Counted from the first letter of the stretch, positions 35,861 through 45,189 are shown. The stretch: 64,000 nucleotides of DNA from Ilyomonas sp965247435 (GCA_965247435.1 OZ252019.1:2542001-2606000); one strand, 5' to 3'. Program-made: numbers and translations. The notes: generated by a model from the letters alone, not told the origin.

Positions 35861-36667
35861 CTATACACTGATGTTAAAATCCCGCAACGCCTCATTCAGA
35901 CTGGTCTTCAAATCGGTACTGGGCTTGCGTTTGCCGATAATAAGCGCACAGCTTACTCCGAAGCTTCCTGCAGGAAAATCTTTATTATAGGTACCGGGTA
36001 TCACTACACTACGGGCCGGTACGATGCCGCGGTACTCAAGGGGCTCGTTGCCGCTTACGTCGAATATTTTGGTGGACTGTGTAAGCACCACATTGGCGCC
36101 AAGTACCGCTTCTTTCTGCACAATCACCCCTTCTACCACAATGCTGCGGCTACCGAGAAAGCAACCGTCTTCGATAATTACCGGCGAAGCCTGCAAAGGC
36201 TCCAGCACACCGCCAATGCCCACGCCGCCGCTCAGGTGCACGCCTTTGCCTATTTGCGCGCAACTGCCAACCGTAGCCCAAGTATCTACCATCGTGCCTT
36301 CATCTACATACGCGCCGATGTTTACATAGCTCGGCATCAGTACCACATTACGGCCAATATAAGCCCCATAGCGCGCAACGGCGTGCGGTACCGCCCGTAC
36401 GCCTAACTCTTTGTAGTTACTCTTCAGCATCATCTTGTCGTAAAACTCAAACGGCGGCAGGCTGAACGTTTGCATTTGCTGAATGCCGAAATATAAGAGG
36501 ATAGCCTGTTTTACCCACTCATTTACCACCCAGCTATCACCGGTTGGCGAAGCAGTGCGCAGGCGGCCTTTGTCCACTTCTTCGATCACCGCTTTTATTG
36601 CATCGGTGTATCCCGCTTCTTTCAACAATTCCCGGTTATTCCAGGCTTCGAGTATCAGTTCTTTCAT
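35861..36667 (-). CDS. dapD: Tetrahydrodipicolinate N-succinyltransferase
   Basis: 268-residue DapD, which transfers succinyl from succinyl-CoA to tetrahydrodipicolinate in the succinylase branch of lysine and diaminopimelate synthesis. It has the helical N-terminal region and then a left-handed beta-helix of hexapeptide repeats (VNIGAYVDEGTMVDTWATVG, SCAQIGKGVHLSGGVGIGGV, VIIEDGCFLGSRSIVVEG), plus the C-terminal segment SFGVSCALIIGKR. Length and motifs match well. It is single and monocistronic, with a consensus -7 element about 50 bp upstream. Confidence 0.95.
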   Translation of the reverse strand: MKELILEAWNNRELLKEAGYTDAIKAVIEEVDKGRLRTASPTGDSWVVNEWVKQAILLYFGIQQMQTFSLPPFEFYDKMMLKSNYKELGVRAVPHAVARYGAYIGRNVVLMPSYVNIGAYVDEGTMVDTWATVGSCAQIGKGVHLSGGVGIGGVLEPLQASPVIIEDGCFLGSRSIVVEGVIVQKEAVLGANVVLTQSTKIFDVSGNEPLEYRGIVPARSVVIPGTYNKDFPAGSFGVSCALIIGKRKPSTDLKTSLNEALRDFNISV

Positions 36668-36717
36668 ATAAATAGTGAATGGTGAACAAAATGCAACAGA
36701 ATGATTTCATTGCCGCG

Positions 36718-36725
36718 CAAAGATA
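36718..36725 (-). promoter_or_regulatory. -7 promoter element of dapD
   Basis: On the minus strand TATCTTTG, an exact TAnnTTTG match followed by CGCGGC, 50 bp before the dapD start. No -33 TTTG at normal spacing was found, so this is a moderate call. Confidence 0.5.
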
Positions 36726-36817
36726 TGCTGCCAAAAGGAGCGCTGGTATATAGGGTAAACCGTTATTATGAATGATTGATTTATAGCCGTACTTAAGTTG
36801 ATATCTGAAAATAATAA

Positions 36818-36836
36818 GCAGTGCTTTTGGCACTGC
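36818..36836 (-). terminator. Possible terminator after the phospho-sugar mutase gene
   Basis: GCAGTGC/GCACTGC stem with a 5-nt loop. On the minus strand it is followed by TTATTATTTTC. It lies about 100 bp past the mutase stop and upstream of dapD, so it could separate the two. The U-tract is imperfect. Confidence 0.55.
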
Positions 36837-36936
36837 CTGATTATAATTATTTAAAAATTGAACTGGTAATAAGTCATACCAATTATAACACCTCCGCGCA
36901 AACTCTGTTTGCACTGTTCTCTCCGTTGAAAAACAC

Positions 36937-38664
36937 TTACTTCAGCTTCATATCCCCAATGATCGCTTTGATGCGGTCTTCCAGTTTAGTGCGGGTTGCT
37001 TCGTAGGCTTCTTCGGTTTCTAAAATCGTGTGTACACTAAAATAAAATTTTATCTTCGGCTCCGTGCCGGATGGACGGGCAGAAATTTTAGTGCCGTCTG
37101 CCAGTATAAACTGCAGCACATTGCTCTTTGGTAAAGCAATATCCCACGCCTCTCCCGTTAATAAATTTTTACCCTTCCCGGTTTGATAGTCGAGTAATTC
37201 CAGCACCGGAGAACCGTTGATGTCTTTAGGCGGATTATCGCGATAGCCCTGCATCATTTCCCCGATTTCCTCCTGGCCGCGCATACCCTTCTTGGTAATA
37301 GAGATAAGGTTTTCCAGCCAGAATCCATATTGCTTGTACAACTCAATCAGTTTATTAAAGGGCGTTAACCCTTTGTTTTTTAGATAAGCTGTCATTTCGC
37401 AGATAAAGGCAACGGCAGACACCGCATCTTTATCGCGCAACTGGTCGCCGATCATCATGCCAAAACTTTCTTCGCCGCCGATGATAAAGTTTTCTTTGCC
37501 TTCTTTTTCTTTTATTAACTCTGCAATCCATTTAAAACCGGTCAGCACATTGTAGCAGGCCACGCCATTCAATCGTGCTATTTCATCAATCAATTGTGTG
37601 GTAACGATAGTTTTTATCACCATATCATTAGGCTTTGCCAGGCCTTGCGCTTTACGGGCTTCAATCATGTACGCACAGGCAAGCACAGCGGTCTGGTTGC
37701 CATTCAGCAGCACCCATTTGCCCGCATTGTCTTTTACGCCAATGCCCACACGGTCGCTGTCAGGATCGGTGCCTAACAAAATATCGGCATCTATTTCCGC
37801 GGCTTTTTTCAAGCCAATGCTCATGGCTTCCGGCTCTTCGGGGTTGGGATAATTAACTGTTGGAAAGTTACCATCCGGCTTTTCCTGTTCGGCTACGATG
37901 GTTACATTAGTGAACCCGAATTTTTGCAGCACCTGCGGTACCAGCATAATACCGCTGCCGTGTATCGGTGTATATACGATCTTCAGGTCGTGCTGTTTCT
38001 CAATTACATGTGGTAGTACGCTCAGGCTTTTTACCATGCTGATGTACGCCTCATCCATCTCTTTACCGATGATGGTGATATTGCCTTCGCCGCCGCTGAA
38101 TTTCACATCATCTACACTGGCGATGGCTTCTACTTCTGTAATTACATTTTTATCGTGCGGCGGTACCAGTTGGCCGCCATCATTCCAGTATGCTTTATAG
38201 CCGTTGTATTCTTTCGGGTTATGCGATGCGGTACAAATAACGCCGCCCTGGCAGCCCAGATGCCGGATGGCAAACGAAATTTCGGGCGTTGGCCGCAGGC
38301 TTTCAAATAAAAAAACTTTAATGCCGTTTGCACCAAACACATTGGCGGTTGTTTCGGCAAAAAAGCGGCTGTTGTTGCGGCTGTCGTGGCCAATCACCAC
38401 TTTTATTTCGTTATCGCCATACGTCTTTTTAAGATAATTGGCAAAGCCTTGCGTAGCGGTGCCGATCGTGTATTTGTTTACGCGGTTGGTGCCAACACCC
38501 ATTATTCCGCGCAGGCCGCCAGTACCAAACTCCAGGCTGCGGTAGAAGGCTTCGGTGAGCTCATCGGGATTGTCCTGTTGCAGTTTCTGTAAAGTGTCTT
38601 TAGTTTTCTGGTCGTAATTACCGTTGAGCCAGGTGTTTATTTTATCCTGTATAGCAGCATCCAT
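36937..38664 (-). CDS. Phosphoglucomutase/phosphomannomutase
   Basis: 575-residue alpha-D-phosphohexomutase that interconverts hexose-1- and hexose-6-phosphates, in the long PgcA/PGM2-like group. Visible: substrate-binding FGTGGLRGIMGVGTNRVN (47-64), the phosphoserine loop with S147 in ICTASHNPKEYNGYK, the metal-binding loop GTDPDSDRVGIG near 305, the sugar-binding GGEESFGMM, and the C-terminal phosphate-binding RPSGTEPKIKFYFS. The choice between glucose and mannose forms cannot be made from sequence alone. It stands alone on the minus strand. Confidence 0.93.
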   Translation of the reverse strand: MDAAIQDKINTWLNGNYDQKTKDTLQKLQQDNPDELTEAFYRSLEFGTGGLRGIMGVGTNRVNKYTIGTATQGFANYLKKTYGDNEIKVVIGHDSRNNSRFFAETTANVFGANGIKVFLFESLRPTPEISFAIRHLGCQGGVICTASHNPKEYNGYKAYWNDGGQLVPPHDKNVITEVEAIASVDDVKFSGGEGNITIIGKEMDEAYISMVKSLSVLPHVIEKQHDLKIVYTPIHGSGIMLVPQVLQKFGFTNVTIVAEQEKPDGNFPTVNYPNPEEPEAMSIGLKKAAEIDADILLGTDPDSDRVGIGVKDNAGKWVLLNGNQTAVLACAYMIEARKAQGLAKPNDMVIKTIVTTQLIDEIARLNGVACYNVLTGFKWIAELIKEKEGKENFIIGGEESFGMMIGDQLRDKDAVSAVAFICEMTAYLKNKGLTPFNKLIELYKQYGFWLENLISITKKGMRGQEEIGEMMQGYRDNPPKDINGSPVLELLDYQTGKGKNLLTGEAWDIALPKSNVLQFILADGTKISARPSGTEPKIKFYFSVHTILETEEAYEATRTKLEDRIKAIIGDMKLK

Positions 38665-38857
38665 TGTGTTTACAATTAAGTGGTTAGAAGAGATTGGTAC
38701 AAAATCAAAAAGTATGCAAGTATAAATTAAATTGATGTGTTTTCAGAAGTTTTGGAATGAATAATGGTATCGTAATAATTCCTTTAGAAAATAATGAACA
38801 ACTTTACTTCCTTATTTCTATAGATAAGCATTCCTCCTACCTGCATAACCATACATT

Positions 38858-39934
38858 ATGAAATGCCTGTTAATTATGTTGATCTTTCTTATTGCTTTTA
38901 TCAAAAGCTATTCACAACAATTACAAGGTGCACCCGAAAAAAATATTCCCCTCTGCTGCAGCCTTACGACACCGGACTATGAATTTTCGGGATTAGCCAA
39001 ATGGAGAAATTTTATACTGCTCATTCCGCAACACAACACGGTTAATGATATTCACAACATTATTGCAGTTGATACGCTGAGTATAGATTCGGTATTGCGC
39101 CATCAATCAGCTATAGCATCAGGCTATAAAGTTCTTGCATTCGACAGTTCGCTAAACAGTGTGAGCAACGCTATCGAAAACACAATAGGTCCGCATAATA
39201 AATATGGTGGTTTTGAAGCGGCGGCGGCCATAGCAGATACCCTCTTTTTTACTGCGGAGACCGATAGTTTATGCTTTGTAATAAAAGGCGTGATTAAGCA
39301 ACAAAAGAAAGCTTATGCAGTCGTCTTTAAGGTTGCAGATACCATGTCGCTTCCAAAGCCGGACTACCGCTTTGCCAACGCCGGCTTTGAAAGCATCGCT
39401 TACCTGCCGGTTACAAAAAAACTGATAGCATTTTATGAAAATAACAACCTTACCGGTGCTGCCACGGCTTTTACTTTTACAACCGGTTTTAAAAATAAAA
39501 CAGCGGTGCATTTTGCTGCGCCGTTGCCTTTCCGGCTTACAGATGTTGCGGCTACAACAGATAGCGCCGGGGCAGAAGCATTAACAGGTATTAATTATTT
39601 TTATAATGATTTTAAAAATGATACAACACACAGAAAAACGGAGTTCGACTATTATCTTACGGATAATACGGATAAGGTATATACCAGCCTGCAACTGGGC
39701 ACCGCAGCAAGCCAAATGCATGGCGGCAACCTGCTGAAAGATTGTTTTTCAAGGATTATTACAATGCACATCCGTGGCGACACATTAACCTGGCAGGAGC
39801 AAAAAATGATTAGCTACCAGCCCGATAACTGGGAAGGTATTGCTTCGTATAAAAAAGGTGTAATACTGATCATAGATGGTAAGCCGCCGGGCGTACCTTG
39901 CAGGCTTTCTTATTTTAGTTTATCCGATAACTGA
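38858..39934 (+). CDS. Secreted propeller-like protein of unknown function
   Basis: 358-residue exported protein (signal peptide MKCLLIMLIFLIAFIKSYSQ). The chain is beta-rich, with strand-turn units such as DYEFSGLAKWRNFILLIPQ, GGFEAAAAIADTLFFTAE, FESIAYLPVTKKLIAFYE and DNWEGIASYKKGVILIIDG. The recurrent (F)EG/ES-(I/A)A pattern before a strand recalls the esterase-like/phytase-like propeller proteins, but this is only a resemblance. No catalytic set could be identified. The neighbouring MFS gene starts 21 bp downstream and may be cotranscribed. Confidence 0.7.
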   Translation: MKCLLIMLIFLIAFIKSYSQQLQGAPEKNIPLCCSLTTPDYEFSGLAKWRNFILLIPQHNTVNDIHNIIAVDTLSIDSVLRHQSAIASGYKVLAFDSSLNSVSNAIENTIGPHNKYGGFEAAAAIADTLFFTAETDSLCFVIKGVIKQQKKAYAVVFKVADTMSLPKPDYRFANAGFESIAYLPVTKKLIAFYENNNLTGAATAFTFTTGFKNKTAVHFAAPLPFRLTDVAATTDSAGAEALTGINYFYNDFKNDTTHRKTEFDYYLTDNTDKVYTSLQLGTAASQMHGGNLLKDCFSRIITMHIRGDTLTWQEQKMISYQPDNWEGIASYKKGVILIIDGKPPGVPCRLSYFSLSDN

Positions 39935-39955
39935 TAATTTTTTCGATTATACAGC

Positions 39956-41110
39956 ATGGCTTTTACTATCGCAGCCCGTTTACCAAAAAACCGTTTACAC
40001 CGCATAGCGGTAAGTTGTTTTTTCTTTCTGTTTGGTTTGAGCTTTGCAAGCTGGGCAAGCCGCATTCCGGATATTAAAGACAAGTTGCAGTTGAGCGACG
40101 GCGAGCTGGGCGGCGTTTTATTTGCATTGCCGGCCGGCCTGATGGTAAGCCTGCCGATATCGGGCTGGATCGTTGGCAAATACGGTAGCCGCCGGGCTAT
40201 CCTGGCCGGCGCTACATTATACCCGGTTACACTTATCTTTTTAGGACTGGCGGCCACATGTTGGGAACTGGCAGCCGTATTATTTGTGTTTGGCTTGTGG
40301 GGCAACCTGGCCAACATTGCCATTAATACACAGGCAGTTGGCATTGAGGCGTTGTATGGCCGTTCTATTATGGCTTCTTTCCATGGCGTGTGGAGCTTGG
40401 CAGGTTTTACCGGCGCATTAATCGGCTCGCTGGTTATTGCAGCTCATATTATACCACCGGTACACTTTAGTGTTATTACGGCTGTTTGCCTGCTCCTTGT
40501 ATTGTTATCTTTTAACCAACTAATGCCACAGGATAACCAATCAGCTTCCACGCCCCTGTTTGCAAAACCGGATAAGGCCTTACTTCAGCTTGGCCTTATC
40601 GCCTTCTGCAGTATGGTATCGGAAGGCACTATGTTCGACTGGAGTGGCGTATATTTTCAGAAGGTGGTGCAGGTGCCGGTTCAATTGCAAACAGTAGGTT
40701 ACGTAGCCTTTATGTGTGCTATGGCCACCGGGCGTTTTGTGGGCGACTGGCTGACGAACCGTATTGGTAAAAAAACAACACTGCAGCTAAGCGGGATATT
40801 GATAACAACCGGGCTATGTGTTGCCATTGTCTTTCCCGCACTGGTACCGGCAACAATCGGGTTTTTATTAACCGGCTTTGGCGTTTCTTCTATTGTTCCG
40901 CTTATTTATGGCGCGGCCGGCCGCAGTAAAACAATGTCGGCAGGCGTTGCCATCGCGGCAGTTTCCACTATTGGTTTCTTAGGCTTTTTGTTAGGCCCGC
41001 CTACTATTGGCTTTATAGCTCAAAGCTCCAGCCTTAAGTGGTCTTTCGCATTGATTGCTGCACTAGCTTTTTGCAATGTGCTGCTGGCATCAAAAGTCAG
41101 CTTCGATTAA
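39956..41110 (+). CDS. Major facilitator superfamily transporter (YbjJ-like)
   Basis: 384-residue MFS carrier with about 12 hydrophobic segments. The N-terminal region FFFLFGLSFASWASRIPDIK and ELGGVLFALPAGLMVSLPIS, the first MFS motif region GKYGSRRAILAG, and IAINTQAVGIEALYGRSIMA (segment 4) resemble the YbjJ/FucP-related branch often linked to sugars. The substrate is not predictable. It starts 21 bp after the secreted propeller-like gene, so the two could function together in uptake of one compound (inference). Confidence 0.9.
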   Translation: MAFTIAARLPKNRLHRIAVSCFFFLFGLSFASWASRIPDIKDKLQLSDGELGGVLFALPAGLMVSLPISGWIVGKYGSRRAILAGATLYPVTLIFLGLAATCWELAAVLFVFGLWGNLANIAINTQAVGIEALYGRSIMASFHGVWSLAGFTGALIGSLVIAAHIIPPVHFSVITAVCLLLVLLSFNQLMPQDNQSASTPLFAKPDKALLQLGLIAFCSMVSEGTMFDWSGVYFQKVVQVPVQLQTVGYVAFMCAMATGRFVGDWLTNRIGKKTTLQLSGILITTGLCVAIVFPALVPATIGFLLTGFGVSSIVPLIYGAAGRSKTMSAGVAIAAVSTIGFLGFLLGPPTIGFIAQSSSLKWSFALIAALAFCNVLLASKVSFD

Positions 41111-41224
41111 TGTTTTAGCCGGATATACATACTGTAGTAATTATAACCCATATCAACGATTTGAGGTATAGCCTGCTATATTTTCAATTTAAATAGTAGC
41201 TGAGTGGCAGCAATTAAACGCTCC

Positions 41225-41743
41225 TTACAGCACTTCATTTACCGATTGTACAAAAGCGCCGGTTACTTCGCCATGCTGCACTTCTACCTGTATATAGTCT
41301 TCCAGCGTGGTAGCCACCGAAACGCCAACAAAATCGGGCTTTATAGGAAACTGCTTGTGCATGCGCTCCACCAGTACCAGCACCAATACCCGCCTGGGCT
41401 GGTAATCGAGCAGCGGTCGCAACGCGTACAGGAGTGTACGGCCGCTATTGCTTACATCATCAACAAAAATTACATTCTTATCTGTAAAATCAATCTCCTC
41501 ACTCAAAGTCACTTCTTTAGGAATATGCTTGTCTAAGATGACAGAAATGACCTGCGGTTTTACTTTGATGTATTGCTGTAAAAACCGGCTTATTTTTTCG
41601 GCTATTACCACGCCGCTCTGCCGGATACCGATCAGCACCAGCGGCACGTCTTCTTCACTTATCAGTTCCGCAATTTCCAGCGCCATCCGGTGCAGCTTTT
41701 CCTGTGCTGCTTCCCTCGTAAGTACATAATTCTTGTCGGTCAT
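41225..41743 (-). CDS. PyrR-like phosphoribosyltransferase
   Basis: 172-residue type I phosphoribosyltransferase. The PRPP-binding loop VIFVDDVSNSGRTLL (91-105) and the early LIGIRQSGVVIAEKI are visible. Its length and fold match the PyrR group (uracil phosphoribosyltransferase or pyrimidine-operon regulator), but no pyr genes or attenuator lie nearby and the RNA-binding role may not apply. A TAnnTTTG -7 element lies 23 bp upstream of its start, in a 76-bp region shared with the divergent Fe-S protein gene. Confidence 0.85.
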   Translation of the reverse strand: MTDKNYVLTREAAQEKLHRMALEIAELISEEDVPLVLIGIRQSGVVIAEKISRFLQQYIKVKPQVISVILDKHIPKEVTLSEEIDFTDKNVIFVDDVSNSGRTLLYALRPLLDYQPRRVLVLVLVERMHKQFPIKPDFVGVSVATTLEDYIQVEVQHGEVTGAFVQSVNEVL

Positions 41744-41765
41744 TATATTCGTTTCATTTACCGTT

Positions 41766-41773
41766 CAAAAATA
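41766..41773 (-). promoter_or_regulatory. -7 promoter element of the PyrR-like gene
   Basis: TATTTTTG on the minus strand, an exact TAnnTTTG match, 23 bp before the ATG at 41743. A second -7-like element (TACCTTAG at 41797-41804) faces the other way towards the Fe-S protein gene, making this a compact divergent promoter region. Confidence 0.5.
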
Positions 41774-41819
41774 GTAACAATCAGGCATCTTCATTTACCT
41801 TAGCGGCACAACTTTGATT

Positions 41820-43142
41820 ATGTACGTGATAGCACAGGCGGCATTTATTTGTTTAACGATTATTGCCATTGTATTGTTTATAAAAAAGGCTAAAGAAATA
41901 AGCGCAAATATAATGTTGGGGAGAGCGGAAGACCATAGCGACCAGCCGGCAGCGCGGTGGAAAAATGTACTGCTGCTGGCGCTTGGGCAGAAGAAAATGT
42001 TCAGGAACCCCTTGGTGGCCGTACTTCACCTGGTCGTATATGCAGGTTTTATCATCATTAATCTTGAAGTGCTGGAGATAGCGCTGGATGGTTTGCTGGG
42101 CAGCCACCGCCTGTTTGCCCGGCCATTAGGAAAATTATATCCTGTTTTAATAAATGGCTTTGAAGTACTGGCGGTGTTGGTGCTCCTTGCCTGTATAGTT
42201 TTTTTAATCAGGAGGAATGTAATAAAAGTGAAACGGCTTTGGAGCAAAGACCTCGATGGCTGGCCGAAAAGCGATGCAAACTATATACTGATTACAGAGA
42301 TCGTATTGATGACTTTGTTTCTTACGATGAATGCAGCAGATACCACACTGCAGCAACGGAACTTTGGCGAGTATGGACAGCATATTACCGGTAATTTTAT
42401 TTTCTCTTCCTTCCTGCAGCCGCTTTTTACCAACAGCAGCAATACTACTTTATTAATAATTGAACGCACCTGCTGGTGGCTGCATATTACCGGCATTTTT
42501 GCCTTTTTAAATTACCTGCCTTACTCCAAGCACTTACACATTATACTGGCTTTTCCCAATGCTTATTATGCACGTCTTCTGCCGCAGGGTAAATTGCGCA
42601 ACATGCCCGAAATACAACAGGAAGTATTATATGCCATGCAGCTGGAAACTGTTCCCACAGGCGATGCTTTAAACGGTGAACACAAAAAATTCGGAGCAAA
42701 AGATATTACCGATTTAAGCTGGCGCAACCTGCTGGATGCATATACCTGCACCGAATGCGGCCGATGCACGGCAGCTTGTCCGGCAAATATTACCGGCAAA
42801 AAATTAAGCCCGCGTAAAATAATGATGGACACGCGTGACCGCATGGAAGAAGTGCGTCACAACATTAAAGTAAACAAGACATTTACCGATGATGGCAAAA
42901 CACTGTTGCGGGATTATATAACCGAAGAAGAATTACGCGCCTGCACTACCTGCCAGGCCTGCGTGCAGGAATGCCCGGTAAGCATTAACCCGCTGGATAT
43001 TATTGTGCAATTACGCCGCTACCTGGTGATGGAAGAAAGCAGCGCTCCACAGGAATGGAACGGCATGTTCAGCAATACAGAAAATAATTTTGCGCCCTGG
43101 AAATTTTCGCCCGATGAGCGGGATAAGTGGGCGGAAGCGTAA
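41820..43142 (+). CDS. Membrane-bound 4Fe-4S protein (HdrC/nitrate-reductase-gamma-like)
   Basis: 440-residue protein. The N-terminal 240 residues contain about five to six hydrophobic segments in the style of nitrate reductase gamma/heterodisulfide-reductase membrane subunits, with possible haem histidines (H70, H223). A ferredoxin-like domain follows with two 4Fe-4S motifs: C310, C313, C316, C320 (CTECGRCTAACP) and C375, C378, C381, C385 (CTTCQACVQECP). It probably moves electrons between quinone and a soluble partner. That partner, usually a CCG-domain protein encoded next door in Bacteroidota, is absent here. Start set at ATG 41820; a TTG two codons upstream is less likely. Confidence 0.87.
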   Translation: MYVIAQAAFICLTIIAIVLFIKKAKEISANIMLGRAEDHSDQPAARWKNVLLLALGQKKMFRNPLVAVLHLVVYAGFIIINLEVLEIALDGLLGSHRLFARPLGKLYPVLINGFEVLAVLVLLACIVFLIRRNVIKVKRLWSKDLDGWPKSDANYILITEIVLMTLFLTMNAADTTLQQRNFGEYGQHITGNFIFSSFLQPLFTNSSNTTLLIIERTCWWLHITGIFAFLNYLPYSKHLHIILAFPNAYYARLLPQGKLRNMPEIQQEVLYAMQLETVPTGDALNGEHKKFGAKDITDLSWRNLLDAYTCTECGRCTAACPANITGKKLSPRKIMMDTRDRMEEVRHNIKVNKTFTDDGKTLLRDYITEEELRACTTCQACVQECPVSINPLDIIVQLRRYLVMEESSAPQEWNGMFSNTENNFAPWKFSPDERDKWAEA

Positions 43143-43303
43143 ATACTGTTGAAAGTTTACGGGTTTACAAGTTGTTTTAAGTGACCTATATTTTTGCCGC
43201 TTCCGGATGCAGGTATTAAGATTATGTTTTTAAAAAAAATTAAGCTTTATACTTTAAACCTTGTACAAACTTTGAAACCCTTGAATCTGTAAACGCCCGA
43301 ACT

Positions 43304-43942
43304 TTACTTCAGCATCGGCTCTATCACTACTTTATAAAACTGGATTAATGCGGTGAGTATGAAGATGGCACCCATAAACTTATTCATTCCCTTGTTGCTT
43401 GCATTCAGCTTTTTTACCAGCCATTTGCCTGCATGAATATATAAAGCAAGGCCCGCTATAGTGCCTGCACCGGCGCCCACTGTAAAAAAATTATAATGCA
43501 GGTCATTGGGCTCAAGCAGTCCTGCATTAATAAGCGATACGCCCCAGGTAAACCAAAAGGGAATTTGTATCGGGTTAACGGCACTCATCGTTACCCCCAG
43601 CACAAAGCGGTTAAGCTTGTTATTCAATAGTATCGCTTTTTTATCTTTTGTTTGTTTGGCGGCACTTACAAAACTGATGATACCCAAAGTAAGAAACAAC
43701 GCTATAGCCAGCCAGTTGAGGACAGTAAAAAAAGTATGATGCGCTACTACCCAATTCATACCGGATAAAGCTATCCGCAGGTATATCATTTCAATAATGG
43801 CAACACCAATGCTAAATTCCCAAGCCGTTTTAAATCCTTCTTCCAGCCCGATTTGGGTTGCGGTGATGCTCATATTGCCCAGCGGCAACTGCCCTAAAAA
43901 ACTTACCAGCATACCCAGCAAAGCGGTGATTACTATGTTCAT
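43304..43942 (-). CDS. LysE/RhtB family exporter-like protein
   Basis: 212-residue membrane protein with about six hydrophobic segments. The family signature near the N-terminus is visible as VSFLGQLPLGNMSITATQIG and, later, SAVNPIQIPFWFTWG (the conserved N-P pair of LysE proteins). These export amino acids or related small molecules; the substrate is unknown. The ATG at 43942 was preferred over a TTG two codons upstream. The gene is 41 bp downstream of the ATP-grasp gene's promoter-distal end region and reads in the same direction; no terminator is seen between them. Confidence 0.87.
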   Translation of the reverse strand: MNIVITALLGMLVSFLGQLPLGNMSITATQIGLEEGFKTAWEFSIGVAIIEMIYLRIALSGMNWVVAHHTFFTVLNWLAIALFLTLGIISFVSAAKQTKDKKAILLNNKLNRFVLGVTMSAVNPIQIPFWFTWGVSLINAGLLEPNDLHYNFFTVGAGAGTIAGLALYIHAGKWLVKKLNASNKGMNKFMGAIFILTALIQFYKVVIEPMLK

Positions 43943-43983
43943 ATCCAATTAAAAATTGCAATGATAAAGCAGCGCAAGCGCTT

Positions 43984-45036
43984 TTACAATTCACATTCCA
44001 GATCTGCCTGGTGTAATATTTTAAAAAACCGGTGCGCTTTTTTCAAGTGCTTCCTGCCTTCGTTGAAGCTCCAGTAACGAACGCCTTTTTTTAAATTGAT
44101 TCTGCCGATCCGGTACATATCTTCCCAATGGTGTACTATTACTTTTAGTGCCTGCAGGTAACCCATACCGCAGTCGTAAATATGGTTTGGCTCCGCGCCG
44201 GTGCCGTTGTACTCCAGTATCTGTATATTTTTACCTGCTTTCAACTCTTCTACAGACGTGCACTTCAGGTCGTAACGGCCATAATAAAAACAATTACTTT
44301 CATTACTGATAGCATCGAATACTTCACCAAGCGCGTCATCTATTTCGCGGTGCAGGTTAATGAAGCGCGCGCCCCGGTTGTGATTGCCGGCCATGCTTAG
44401 AAAGTATTGTTTACCGTCTGCAATCACTTCCTGCAGGTGGGCTGCATGACGAACTTTCATTTCTTCTTCCCGGTACTTTGCCCGTGGGTGCTGCCGGATA
44501 AGTTGCAGCAAGGTGTGCCTGCCATCGCCGGTTACGGCGAGGTATTCTTTTAAAATAAAACCGGTAATTTTTCCCCTCTTTTCGTCCGGGTAGCGGATAT
44601 GAAATACACTAAATTCCATCGGCATATCTACGAGGTTTTGCAGTACATATTCGGCAGGCATCTGCCGGTGATATCGCGCCAGTTGCGCTTCATTATTTAT
44701 TTTTCTGAACATCATTCCCTGCATGCCTACCTGCGGCTTTACTGCAAAAGGATAAGTGATGCCTGCAGCGTTTAACTGTTGCTCTATCTGGTATATAGAC
44801 TGGCCGGGGACAACATAAATTGTTGCAGGATATAAATCCGGAGGCAACTGCTCGTACATCTCTTTTTTACTTTCTCCTTCAAATCCCGAAAACTCAAGCG
44901 TTGGATCTACATTGGAGCAGAACCAGAAAGCCCCGGCCCTGATTGCATAATACAACCATATAACACTTAACGGCAGGTAAATTATATAAAAAGGCCATAG
45001 TTCCCAGTTTGTTATTTGCTGCCAGCGTCGTTTCAA
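43984..45036 (-). CDS. ATP-grasp fold protein with N-terminal membrane segments
   Basis: 350 residues. The N-terminus has one or two hydrophobic stretches (WPFYIIYLPLSVIWLYYAIR, about 13-32). The rest resembles a D-Ala-D-Ala-ligase-type ATP-grasp domain: QVGMQGMMFRKI (phosphate-binding loop region), ITGFILKEYLAVTGDGRHTL, GNHNRGARFINL, FYYGRYDLKC and ILEYNGTGAEPNHIYD (metal-ligand Glu/Asn). The reaction is unknown; carboxylate-amine ligation is the family theme. The only start that retains the conserved membrane segment is a TTG at 45036, since no in-frame ATG is available until after it. The start is therefore uncertain. Confidence 0.72.
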   Translation of the reverse strand: MKRRWQQITNWELWPFYIIYLPLSVIWLYYAIRAGAFWFCSNVDPTLEFSGFEGESKKEMYEQLPPDLYPATIYVVPGQSIYQIEQQLNAAGITYPFAVKPQVGMQGMMFRKINNEAQLARYHRQMPAEYVLQNLVDMPMEFSVFHIRYPDEKRGKITGFILKEYLAVTGDGRHTLLQLIRQHPRAKYREEEMKVRHAAHLQEVIADGKQYFLSMAGNHNRGARFINLHREIDDALGEVFDAISNESNCFYYGRYDLKCTSVEELKAGKNIQILEYNGTGAEPNHIYDCGMGYLQALKVIVHHWEDMYRIGRINLKKGVRYWSFNEGRKHLKKAHRFFKILHQADLECEL

Positions 45037-45138
45037 TAAGATAGTTTTTTTGAGCCGGCAAAAATAACCAGAAACTAATGAGAGGTAAGAATGTTTTTAC
45101 CGGTTTATAGTAAGCCAAGAAACTTAAATATGAGTTTC

Positions 45139-45183
45139 TAAGGCTGGAGCCTTAATTTTGAATAATTAAGGCTGGAGCCTTAA
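45139..45183. repeat. Two direct copies of a 17-bp palindromic element
   Basis: TAAGGCTGGAGCCTTAA occurs at 45139-45155 and again at 45167-45183, separated by an 11-nt AT-rich spacer. Each copy is a dyad (AAGGCT/AGCCTT around GG). The second copy ends 6 bp before the SatD start codon, so it could act as an operator pair or as hairpins in the 5' leader. It may also be a dispersed REP-like element. Confidence 0.8.
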
Positions 45184-45189
45184 CACTTC

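Noticed and set aside
36636..36914. 92-codon minus-strand frame overlapping the dapD start
   Set aside because: It overlaps the dapD promoter and coding region and shows no family features.
41225..41743. Idea that the PyrR-like protein regulates a local pyrimidine operon
   Set aside because: No pyr genes or attenuator structures are in the window; only the phosphoribosyltransferase fold is supported.
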